This document shows positions 1 to 5,295 of a stretch of DNA of 10,444 nucleotides, in pieces. Both the position numbers and the translations under genes were made by a program. The notes below the pieces were generated by a model. That model searched no databases. It saw only the letters and a program-made list of their open reading frames with translations, and was not told the origin of the DNA. Positions within the stretch are counted from its first letter, which is position 1. Each line of letters starts with the position of its first letter. Origin of the DNA: Microbacteriaceae bacterium (GTDB taxonomy: Bacteria > Actinomycetota > Actinomycetes > Actinomycetales > Microbacteriaceae); NCBI GenBank assembly GCA_012719255.1, contig JAAYAS010000226.1, forward strand, positions 1 to 10,444. The letters are read 5' to 3'.

Positions 1-536
1 CCGAGCGAGGTGCCGTCGGCGCCGAGGGGGTCGAGGATGCGGTCGCGCAGGAGCCCCGGGAGCGCCTCGGCGGAGAGCCCGGTCGCGCGGCGCGCGACCT
101 CGCCGAGGATGAACCCCCACGCGAGCCATTCGTAGGCGGGCTTCGCGTCGTGGCGGCGGATCGGCGGCGCGGGGGCGATCGCGGCGGTGGCGCGCCGCCA
201 GTCGGTCATCGCGGCGACCTCGGCGAGGGTGCTTCCGGCGCGGGGCACGCCCGAGCGGTGCCGCAGCACGTCGAGGATCGTCGCCCGCTTGCCGTGCCGA
301 CCGAACTCGGGCCAGTGGTCGGCGACCGGATCGTCGACGTCGAGGGCGCCGTCGTCGTGGAGCGCCCACACGAGCGTCGCGATCCACAGCTTCGACACCG
401 AGAACGGCCAGAAGGCCGCCTCGGGGCCGACGCCGAGCCGCTCGTCGAGCACCGTCTCGCCGCGGTGCCGCACGAGCAGGTGCGCGCGGCCGCCGCGGCG
501 GCGCAGGAGGCGGCGCGCCTCGTCGAACGTCGTCAT
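1..536 (-). CDS. Beta-lactamase-family serine hydrolase, N-terminal part (3' end cut off by window)
   Basis: This is the first 178 residues of a penicillin-binding-protein-like serine hydrolase (class C beta-lactamase/EstB esterase superfamily); the rest lies left of the window. The frame opens at ATG (536-534) with MTTFDEARRLLRRRGG. The family's catalytic SxxK motif is visible as S46-V-S-K49 in the context FWPFSVSKLW, about where it sits in cytoplasmic family members. A second family-like segment, around residues 136-155 (AYEWLAWGFILGEVARRATG), resembles the YxxxxYGWLLGEV stretch of EstB-like enzymes and supplies the likely catalytic Tyr. No signal peptide is seen, so a cytoplasmic enzyme is likely. 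Family members are usually 350-400 residues, so about half is present. It is divergent from the kinase-like gene at 629. The substrate (beta-lactam, ester or peptide) cannot be inferred; cytoplasmic members are often esterases. The start is supported by homology-like alignment of the N-terminus, not by a clear ribosome site. Confidence 0.88.
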   Translation of the reverse strand, partial: MTTFDEARRLLRRRGGRAHLLVRHRGETVLDERLGVGPEAAFWPFSVSKLWIATLVWALHDDGALDVDDPVADHWPEFGRHGKRATILDVLRHRSGVPRAGSTLAEVAAMTDWRRATAAIAPAPPIRRHDAKPAYEWLAWGFILGEVARRATGLSAEALPGLLRDRILDPLGADGTSL

Positions 537-548
537 CGAAGCAGTCTC

Positions 549-572
549 GCGGCAGCGGATGTGCGCTGCCGC
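549..572. promoter_or_regulatory. 8-bp dyad in divergent intergenic region, possible operator
   Basis: GCGGCAGC (549-556) and GCTGCCGC (565-572) are perfect inverted copies separated by 8 bases. The dyad lies between the start of the serine hydrolase gene (536, minus) and the promoter box of the kinase-like gene (617, plus). Its size and spacing suit a dimeric repressor operator acting on both promoters. No regulator gene is visible in the window, and short dyads are common by chance in such GC-rich DNA, so the role is inferred. Confidence 0.3.
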
Positions 573-616
573 AGAAGGCGGTCCGCCGATGCAGCCCGCC
601 CCGACCGCGTGCTGGC

Positions 617-622
617 TAGGCT
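617..622 (+). promoter_or_regulatory. Probable -10 box (TAGGCT) of a leaderless transcript
   Basis: TAGGCT fits the actinobacterial TAnnnT -10 consensus and ends 6 bases before the ATG at 629. That puts the expected transcription start on the A of the start codon. Only a weak GAGGG precedes the ATG, in keeping with a leaderless mRNA. No recognisable -35 hexamer was found. The same arrangement recurs at 4184 and 6534. Confidence 0.6.
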
Positions 623-628
623 GAGGGC

Positions 629-1753
629 ATGTCCGATCCGGTCTCCCTGCGGATCCCGGTGCTCGCCAGCGCGGTCGAGGTGCGGGGGCTCGACGAGGCG
701 CAGGCGCGCGAGCTCGAGCGCGTGTGGCGCCGGTGCGGGCCGGTGCGCGTGACGCCGATCGACGCGGATGCGCCGCGAGACGCGGCGGTCGTGATCGATC
801 GTCGAGCGCTGCCGGCGCTCGACGAGCGCGCCTTCGGCGAGCATCTGGTCGGCACGGCGACGCTCGCCGCCATCGAGTCGAGGGCCGGCGAGCGGCTGCT
901 CCTCCACGGCGCCGCCCTCGCCGAGCCGAGCACCGGGGCGACGATCGCGCTCGTCGGCCCCTCCGGGGCCGGCAAGACGACGGCGACCCGCGAGCTCGGC
1001 CGCCGGCTCGCGTATCTCACCGACGAGACGGTCTCGATCGGCGCCGACCTCGACGTCGAGCGCTTCGAGAAGCCGCTGTCACGACTCGTCGACGGCCGTC
1101 GGCCGAAGCGGCAGCACGCGCCCGACGAGCTCGGGCTGCGGCCGGGCGTCGACGGCGCGCGGCTGGCGGTGATCGCGGTGCTCGCGCGGGATCCCGGAGC
1201 CGAGGGGGCGCCCGAGGCGCGCCGCCTGCCGATCGTGGAGGCCCTCGCGGCGCTCGCCCCGCAGACGTCGTCGCTCGCCCGGCTGCCGCGCGGTCTCGTG
1301 CGCCTGTGCGCGACCATCGACGCCTGCGGCGGTGCCGTCGAGCTGCGCTACGCCGAGGCGTCCTCGCTGCCGCCCCTCGTCGACGAGCTGCTCGCCGGCC
1401 GGGTGCCGGCGGGGCCGGTGGGACGCTGGCGGGCGGTCGACGCCGAGGCGCTGGGCCTCGGGGCGAGCGAGCCCGCGGGCGATGCGGCGCGCTACCGGCG
1501 CGGCGAGGTCGGCGATGCGGTCGAACTCGACGAGGGGCTCGCCGTGCTCGGTCATCGCGGCCTGACGGTGGTCGCGGGCCTCGCGCCGACGGTGCTCGCC
1601 GCGGCATCGGAGTGGCGCACGCGGGCCGAGCTCGTCGATGCCGTGCGCCGCGAGTTCGGGGCGCATCCCGATGCCGACCGGCTGGTCGACGAGACGCTCG
1701 CCGCGCTGGTCGAGCACCGCCTGCTCGAGCGCCGCGATGGGGTGGTCCATTAG
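629..1753 (+). CDS. HPr-kinase-like P-loop ATP-binding protein with C-terminal PqqD-like domain
   Basis: A 374-residue soluble protein. Residues about 88-185 resemble the HPr kinase/PEP-carboxykinase fold: LLHGAAL, then Walker A GPSGAGKTT (110-118), then an acidic TDE (131-133) where HPr kinases carry their catalytic acidic pair, followed by a KPLS segment (148-151) and a basic loop. Residues about 286-370 (RRGEVGDAVELDEG...LVDAVRREFG...LVEHRLLER) have the layout of PqqD, the small winged-helix domain that presents leader peptides to RiPP-modifying enzymes. The N-terminal 85 residues show no known motif. Related HprK-like/PqqD proteins occur in RiPP and polysaccharide loci, but no radical SAM, B1/B2 protease, cyclase or precursor gene is visible here. 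The ATG at 629 is chosen for its -10 box and because the upstream sequence lacks a plausible coding extension. Phosphoryl transfer is inferred; the target is unknown. Confidence 0.8.
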   Translation: MSDPVSLRIPVLASAVEVRGLDEAQARELERVWRRCGPVRVTPIDADAPRDAAVVIDRRALPALDERAFGEHLVGTATLAAIESRAGERLLLHGAALAEPSTGATIALVGPSGAGKTTATRELGRRLAYLTDETVSIGADLDVERFEKPLSRLVDGRRPKRQHAPDELGLRPGVDGARLAVIAVLARDPGAEGAPEARRLPIVEALAALAPQTSSLARLPRGLVRLCATIDACGGAVELRYAEASSLPPLVDELLAGRVPAGPVGRWRAVDAEALGLGASEPAGDAARYRRGEVGDAVELDEGLAVLGHRGLTVVAGLAPTVLAAASEWRTRAELVDAVRREFGAHPDADRLVDETLAALVEHRLLERRDGVVH

Positions 1754-1823
1754 CCGCCACCGGGGCGGCCGGCCGGATCGCGCTCGGGTGCTGGCGAGCG
1801 CCAGTGGCGTGCGCGGACGAGCA

Positions 1824-1863
1824 GAGGGGCCTCGGCGGATGCGCGCATCCGCCGAGGCCCCTC
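1824..1863. terminator. Perfect 40-base palindrome, probable bidirectional terminator
   Basis: Bases 1824-1843 (GAGGGGCCTC...GATGCG) are the exact reverse complement of 1844-1863, giving a 20-bp arm on each side with no unpaired spacer. In RNA the centre would open as a small GCGC loop. Pairing can continue through AGC (1820-1822) and GCT (1864-1866) past one bulged A. It sits 70 bases after the TAG of the kinase-like gene and 15 bases after the TAG of the convergent Tat-protein gene, the expected place for a two-way terminator. No U-tract follows, which is normal for high-GC actinobacterial terminators. Confidence 0.8.
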
Positions 1864-1878
1864 GCTGCGAGCGGTCGC

Positions 1879-2616
1879 CTAGGAGTCGGCGGTGTGCTCG
1901 GTGAACTCGGGGAGGTCGGTCTCGTCGACCGACTGCATGCGCATCGAGCCGCCGGCGTAGGTGCCGAGCGTGCCGTTGCGGCGCTCGAAGGTGAGCGTCT
2001 GCGGGCCCGTGCCGTCGTTGATGTCGATGTCGATCGACCGCTGGGTCCAGTAGGTGACGTTGCCGCAGCGGTTCCCGGGCTGCGTGAACGAGAAGCGCAC
2101 GTGGAAGTGCTCGAGCCAGACCCGGGGCTCGCCGTCGGGCTGCGTCGAGACGACCGAGGGGTCGATCGGGCAGTCGTACTCGAAGTAGTAGGGCGTGTAG
2201 GTGAGCCCGTCGGCCTTGGTCTGGGGGGTTCCTCGACCGGTGTACTGCCAGCAGTTCGAGTGCCCGGAGCGCGTCGAGACGCTCGCGTTCTGCTCGCCGA
2301 TGATCCAGTAGGTGATCCGGGCGTTGCTGATCTCATCGGTCGGCTCGGTGTCGTAGAGGTACAGGCCGAACGGCGCGCCGTCGGGGCCGGTGCCCGAGAG
2401 GTTCGACTGCACGTCGAGGGTCCAGCGGCAGGTCCACGACGAGCGGGATGCGCTGTTGCTCACCCAGCCGTTGATGCCCGGGTCCTTGCGCAGCGAGCTG
2501 GCGAAGGCGGGGGCGGGCGCGGCGAGGAGCATGGCGGGCACCGCCCAGGCGGCCCCCTTCGCGATCGTGCGGCGGCTGATGCCGGTGGAGTCGGGGGCGG
2601 TGGGGCGTTCGGTCAC
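1879..2616 (-). CDS. Tat-exported protein of unknown function
   Basis: A 245-residue protein starting at GTG (2616-2614), with AAGGA seven bases upstream. The N-terminus is a clear twin-arginine signal: S14-R-R-T-I-A-K20, a hydrophobic stretch (about 21-36) and an Ala-Phe-Ala cleavage site (37-39), so a mature chain of about 206 residues should be exported folded. It holds exactly four Cys (63, 122, 149, 184), which could form two disulfides outside the cell. Alternating hydrophobic and Thr/Ser/Tyr residues (LYLYDTE, ARITYWII, HFHVRFSFT, RSIDIDIND) suggest a beta-sandwich. No catalytic motif, LPxTG anchor or C-terminal membrane helix is seen, so it is likely secreted or loosely wall-associated. 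The same frame stays open far upstream to 3393, but that part overlaps the transporter gene and lacks a start signal. I do not recognise the family beyond the export signal. Confidence 0.82.
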   Translation of the reverse strand: MTERPTAPDSTGISRRTIAKGAAWAVPAMLLAAPAPAFASSLRKDPGINGWVSNSASRSSWTCRWTLDVQSNLSGTGPDGAPFGLYLYDTEPTDEISNARITYWIIGEQNASVSTRSGHSNCWQYTGRGTPQTKADGLTYTPYYFEYDCPIDPSVVSTQPDGEPRVWLEHFHVRFSFTQPGNRCGNVTYWTQRSIDIDINDGTGPQTLTFERRNGTLGTYAGGSMRMQSVDETDLPEFTEHTADS

Positions 2617-2623
2617 GTCTGCA

Positions 2624-2634
2624 TCCTTATCCTT
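2624..2634 (-). promoter_or_regulatory. Duplicated Shine-Dalgarno (AAGGATAAGGA) for the Tat-protein gene
   Basis: On the minus strand AAGGA occurs twice in tandem: once ending 7 bases before the GTG at 2616, and again 6 bases further out. The nearer copy has ideal spacing and fixes the GTG as start. A nearer ATG (2624-2622) runs into a stop after two codons, which excludes it. Confidence 0.75.
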
Positions 2635-2720
2635 ATCGGCGCCGGCCGGCGGGGGCCTTCGGCGTCGGGCTCTCGAATGGGCGGACGATGCGTGGGGCTC
2701 CGACCGCGGGTCTCGTGGTG

Positions 2721-2726
2721 ATGGTA
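2721..2726 (-). promoter_or_regulatory. Candidate -10 box (TACCAT) for the Tat-protein gene
   Basis: TACCAT on the minus strand matches TAnnnT and lies about 105 bases before the GTG start. The small dyad at 2732-2745 lies immediately upstream, where an operator or activator site could sit. There is no -35 match at 16-18 bases, so this is a weak call. Confidence 0.25.
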
Positions 2727-2888
2727 CACGGTCGGATGCGTCCGATCGAGAGCGCAGGGGTGAGATCGGGTCGGTCGCGAGCACGAGATTCCTGCGACGG
2801 TTAGAGCTGCTCCGTCCCATGCGATCCGTTCGCGGGCGACGTTGCCCGAGCCGTGCCGCAGTCGAGCGCGGCAGGGTTGGCGCAAGCA

Positions 2889-2894
2889 TACGAT
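2889..2894 (+). promoter_or_regulatory. Candidate -10 box (TACGAT) for the MFS/FUSC gene pair
   Basis: TACGAT fits TAnnnT and is one of few A/T-bearing hexamers ahead of the transporter. It would give an mRNA leader of about 80 bases, compatible with the strong ribosome site at 2968. No clear -35 box is present. Confidence 0.25.
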
Positions 2895-2967
2895 CACCTC
2901 GCTGCGAGCGCGCTGCCCGAGCGGTGCGTGCGGCAGACTTGGCGGATGCGCGCCCTCGGGATGCGGC

Positions 2968-2975
2968 GGAAGGAG
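2968..2975 (+). promoter_or_regulatory. Strong Shine-Dalgarno (GGAAGGAG) fixing the MFS start
   Basis: GGAAGGAG ends five bases before the ATG at 2981. The reading frame stays open far upstream (to 2390), so this site is what decides the start; the resulting N-terminus (MTERYWSGERARTL) leads directly into the first membrane helix. Confidence 0.85.
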
Positions 2976-2980
2976 CGGGG

Positions 2981-4186
2981 ATGACCGAACGGTACTGGAG
3001 CGGCGAGCGCGCCCGCACTCTCGTCGTCGTGCTCGCCACCGCCGCCTGCATGCGGCCCGCGATCGTGGCACTTGGTCCGCTCGTGCCGAGCATCGTGGCC
3101 GAGACCGGCATGTCGTCGGGCGAGCTCGGCACGCTGGCGGCCGTGCCGGTGCTCGCCTTCGGGCTCGTATCGGCGTTCGTCGCGGCGCCCGCCAGACGGA
3201 TCGGCTTCGTCCGGCTCGCGGTGCTCGCGCTCGCGATGCTCGCGCTCGGCACCGCCGCGCGGCTGCTGCCCGGCACCGCTCCGCTCTGGCTCGGCACCGC
3301 GCTCGTCGGCGTCGCCATCGCGGTGCTCAACGTGCTGATGCCGGCGATCGTGAAGCGGGAGTTCCCCGGCCGCACCGGCGTCGTGACCGGCATCTACACC
3401 ACGGTGCTCAGCGGCGTCGCGGCGCTCGCCGTGGCGATCGCGATGCCGGTGACCCTACTGACGGGCGGGCAGTGGCGCATCGCGCTCGCGGCCTCGCTGC
3501 CGGTGGTGCTCGTGGCCCTCGTCGTTGCGCTCGCCCGCGCGCGGCGGGAGCGGGCGCTGCCGGGTCGCGACGCCCGTACGCCGCCGGTCGCCGAGCCGGC
3601 CGGCGCCCCGCTGTGGACCTCGCCGCTCGCCTGGGCGGTGACCCTCTTCATGGGCCTGCAATCCGGGATCTACTACACCTTCGCGGCCTGGTTCCCGGCG
3701 ATGCAGCGCGACCTCGCCGGGGTCGACGAGACCGCCTCGGGGCTGCTCATCTCGGTGTCGATGGTGCTCGGCCTCCCGTTCGGGATGCTCGCCGGCGCCC
3801 TCATGAACCGCTCGCCCGACCAGCGCCGGCTCGTTGCGGCGGTGCTGCCGCTCGGCGTCGTGCCGCTGATCGGCGCGCTCGTGCAGCCCGCCTGGCTGCC
3901 GCTGTGGACCGTGCTCGTCGGCGTGTTCACGAGCATCCTGCTGCCGGTGGCGCTCGGCTTCGTCTCGGAGCGCGCCGACTCGCCGGCCGACGCGGCCCGG
4001 TTGTCGGGCATGGCGCAGTCGATCGGCTACCTCGTCGCAGCCGGCGGCCCGTTCGCGGCGGGCGCGCTGCACGGCGCGACCGGCGGCTGGGATGCGGTGC
4101 TGTGGATGCTGCTCATCGCGACCGGCGCGCTCGGCGCGGCGGGGATCCTCGCCGGGCGCCCCCGCACGCTCGGCGGCACCGCCTAG
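2981..4186 (+). CDS. CynX/NimT-type MFS transporter
   Basis: A 401-residue major facilitator protein with about 12 hydrophobic spans in two halves, split by a charged cytoplasmic loop (about 184-212, ARARRERALPGRD...). Features typical of the cyanate/2-nitroimidazole transporter (CynX/NimT/YeaN) branch are the early C23-M-R-P-A-I motif with LGPLVPSI, the LNVLMPAIVKREFP segment (116-129) before TGIYT, and the second-half opening FMGLQSGIYYTFAAWFP (223-239). Family members move small organic anions or xenobiotics, usually outward; the substrate here is unknown. The protein is full length for the family. A strong ribosome site precedes the ATG. It is followed after 10 bases by the FUSC-like gene on the same strand, so the two are probably co-transcribed. 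Its TAG stop also forms the start of the probable -10 box for that next gene. Confidence 0.9.
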   Translation: MTERYWSGERARTLVVVLATAACMRPAIVALGPLVPSIVAETGMSSGELGTLAAVPVLAFGLVSAFVAAPARRIGFVRLAVLALAMLALGTAARLLPGTAPLWLGTALVGVAIAVLNVLMPAIVKREFPGRTGVVTGIYTTVLSGVAALAVAIAMPVTLLTGGQWRIALAASLPVVLVALVVALARARRERALPGRDARTPPVAEPAGAPLWTSPLAWAVTLFMGLQSGIYYTFAAWFPAMQRDLAGVDETASGLLISVSMVLGLPFGMLAGALMNRSPDQRRLVAAVLPLGVVPLIGALVQPAWLPLWTVLVGVFTSILLPVALGFVSERADSPADAARLSGMAQSIGYLVAAGGPFAAGALHGATGGWDAVLWMLLIATGALGAAGILAGRPRTLGGTA

Positions 4187-4189
4187 CCT
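4184..4189 (+). promoter_or_regulatory. Probable -10 box (TAGCCT) overlapping the MFS stop codon
   Basis: TAGCCT begins with the TAG stop of the MFS gene and ends 7 bases before the ATG at 4197, the geometry of a leaderless promoter. No Shine-Dalgarno sequence lies between the stop and the ATG (GGGACGC only). The downstream gene could therefore be both read through from the MFS promoter and transcribed on its own. Confidence 0.55.
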
Positions 4190-4196
4190 GGGACGC

Positions 4197-5267
4197 ATGC
4201 GCCGGTTCATCGCGGCCTTCCGCGCCGCCCGTCGACCGCCACTCCTGCAGGTGGCGAAGACCGCGCTCGCCGTCGCCGCGTCGTGGTGGCTCGCGGTCGC
4301 GCTGCTCGGTTCGGCGATGCCGATCTTCGCGGCGATCGCGGCGCTGCTCGTCGTCGCCCCGAGCGTGAACCAATCGTTCGCGAAGGGCATCGAGCGCACC
4401 ATCGGCGTGGTGATCGGCGTGGTCATCGCGCTCGGCGTCGACACCGCGCTCGGCGGCGGCCACTGGTTCGTGCTGCTCGCGATCGGGTTCGCCATGCTCG
4501 TCGGCTGGCTGCTCAAGCTCACCCCCGGCACCGCCAACCAGATCGCGATCTCGGCGATGCTCGTGCTCGCCCTCGGCGCGACGAGCGAGCACTACGCGAC
4601 CGAGCGCATCCTCGAGACGCTCATCGGCGCGGTCGTCGGCGTCGTCGTCAACGCCGCGCTCGTGCCGCCGCTGCTCGTCGAGCCCGCCCGCGAGCAGCTG
4701 CAGCGGCTCGGCAGCGAGGTGTCGGCGACACTGCAGCGGCTCGCCGAGGCGCTCGTGCGGCCGCAGACCGATGCCGAGCTCACCGCGCTACTGCTCGAGG
4801 CGCGGCTGCTGCGGCCGATGCAGGCGCGTGCCGCCGAGCGCATCCGCGAAGGCGTCGAGTCGCTGATGCTCAACCCCCGCGGGCGCCGGCATCGCGAGGC
4901 GCTCGACGAGATGCAGACGCTGCTCGACGACAAGCTCGGCCCGATCGTCACGCAGGCGATCGGCATGACCCGCGCGTTCTACGACCAGTACGACCACGAG
5001 GTGCACCTCGAACCCATGGCTCCGGCGATCGCCGAGCAGTTCGAGCGCGCCGCCCACGACGTGCGCCTCGCGGTGCACCTCGCCGAGGTCGACCCGGCGC
5101 CGATGACCTCGGCGATCCCCGCGCTCACCGCGCCCCTCGAGCTCGCGCCGCCGACCTCGGCCCACTGGGTGCTCTTCGGCTCGCTCATGGAGGACCTCCG
5201 CCGCATCCGCGTCGAGCTGCTCGACGGCGACGACGACCCCGACGGCACCGCTCGCGGCATCGTCTGA
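4197..5267 (+). CDS. FUSC/aromatic acid exporter-like membrane protein
   Basis: A 356-residue protein with about six membrane spans in its first 160 residues (roughly 18-36, 40-55, 66-82, 88-104, 113-130, 140-158), followed by a long, mostly helical soluble domain rich in Arg, Glu and Leu (about 162-345). This is the half-size plan of the FUSC/aromatic acid exporter (ArAE, DUF939-like) family, which includes E. coli AaeB and is linked to efflux of aromatic carboxylic acids. Typical elements are the first-helix approach LLQVAKTALAVAASWW (16-31) and the FAKGIERTIGVVIGV segment (61-75) at the start of span 3. The soluble domain ends in the acidic tail LLDGDDDPDG. Half-size members probably act as dimers (inference). 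The ATG at 4197 follows the leaderless-type box at 4184. Pairing with the MFS gene suggests a shared efflux role. The substrate is unknown. Confidence 0.85.
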   Translation: MRRFIAAFRAARRPPLLQVAKTALAVAASWWLAVALLGSAMPIFAAIAALLVVAPSVNQSFAKGIERTIGVVIGVVIALGVDTALGGGHWFVLLAIGFAMLVGWLLKLTPGTANQIAISAMLVLALGATSEHYATERILETLIGAVVGVVVNAALVPPLLVEPAREQLQRLGSEVSATLQRLAEALVRPQTDAELTALLLEARLLRPMQARAAERIREGVESLMLNPRGRRHREALDEMQTLLDDKLGPIVTQAIGMTRAFYDQYDHEVHLEPMAPAIAEQFERAAHDVRLAVHLAEVDPAPMTSAIPALTAPLELAPPTSAHWVLFGSLMEDLRRIRVELLDGDDDPDGTARGIV

Positions 5268-5272
5268 CCGCG

Positions 5273-5295
5273 CCCGGCCCGGTCGGGCCCCCGGG
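5273..5295. terminator. GC hairpin between convergent genes, likely bidirectional terminator
   Basis: The 28-base gap between the FUSC stop (5267) and the acyltransferase stop (5296) contains GGCCCG (5276-5281) and CGGGCC (5284-5289) around a 2-base loop. Outer CCC (5273-5275) can pair with GGG (5293-5295) past a CCC bulge. Position between two convergent stop codons supports a shared terminator; there is no U-tract. Confidence 0.55.

Larger units (their letters stand above)
2617..2980. other. 364-base intergenic region between divergent genes
   Basis: It lies between the Tat-protein gene (minus) and the MFS gene (plus), so it must hold both promoters. On the minus strand TACCAT (2726-2721) fits a -10 box and would give a leader of about 100 bases. 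Just upstream of it is the dyad TCGGA-TGCG-TCCGA (2732-2745). On the plus strand TACGAT (2889-2894) is the best -10 candidate for the MFS gene. No convincing -35 hexamer accompanies either. No small gene, tRNA, riboswitch fold or mobile element was recognised. Confidence 0.5.

Noticed and set aside
577..587. Dyad GGCGG-T-CCGCC in the divergent gap
   Set aside because: Five-base G/C arms with a one-base spacer are too common in this DNA to support an operator or hairpin call.
629..1753. A RiPP biosynthesis cluster around the PqqD-like domain
   Set aside because: No precursor-peptide ORF, radical SAM protein, B1/B2 leader protease, cyclase or dedicated exporter could be identified beside it. 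The divergent serine hydrolase is not enough to claim one.
724..2721. A 665-codon plus-strand open frame
   Set aside because: It runs in another frame through the kinase-like gene, across the palindromic terminator and antisense to the Tat-protein gene. Its composition is Arg/Ala/Gly and no domain is seen.
1861..2908. Repeat CTCGCTGCGAGCG at 1861-1873 and 2898-2910
   Set aside because: Only two 13-base copies, one abutting the terminator stem and one in a promoter region. In DNA this GC-rich a shared 13-mer is expected by chance, and the self-complementary core adds little.
2390..2980. Upstream in-frame extension of the MFS gene to ATG 2390
   Set aside because: It overlaps the Tat-protein gene antisense, is Arg/Ser-rich and would place about 200 soluble residues before the first membrane span. 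The strong GGAAGGAG at 2968 fixes the start at 2981.
2617..2980. Riboswitch or small RNA in the long intergenic gap
   Set aside because: No conserved riboswitch core, no long stem and no terminator-like hairpin was found ahead of either gene; only short dyads are present.
1879..3393. A 504-codon minus-strand frame that would extend the Tat protein far upstream
   Set aside because: The extension runs antisense through the 5' part of the MFS gene, has low-complexity Ser/Arg/Ala composition, and would bury the Tat signal in the middle of the protein. The GTG at 2616 has a good ribosome site.
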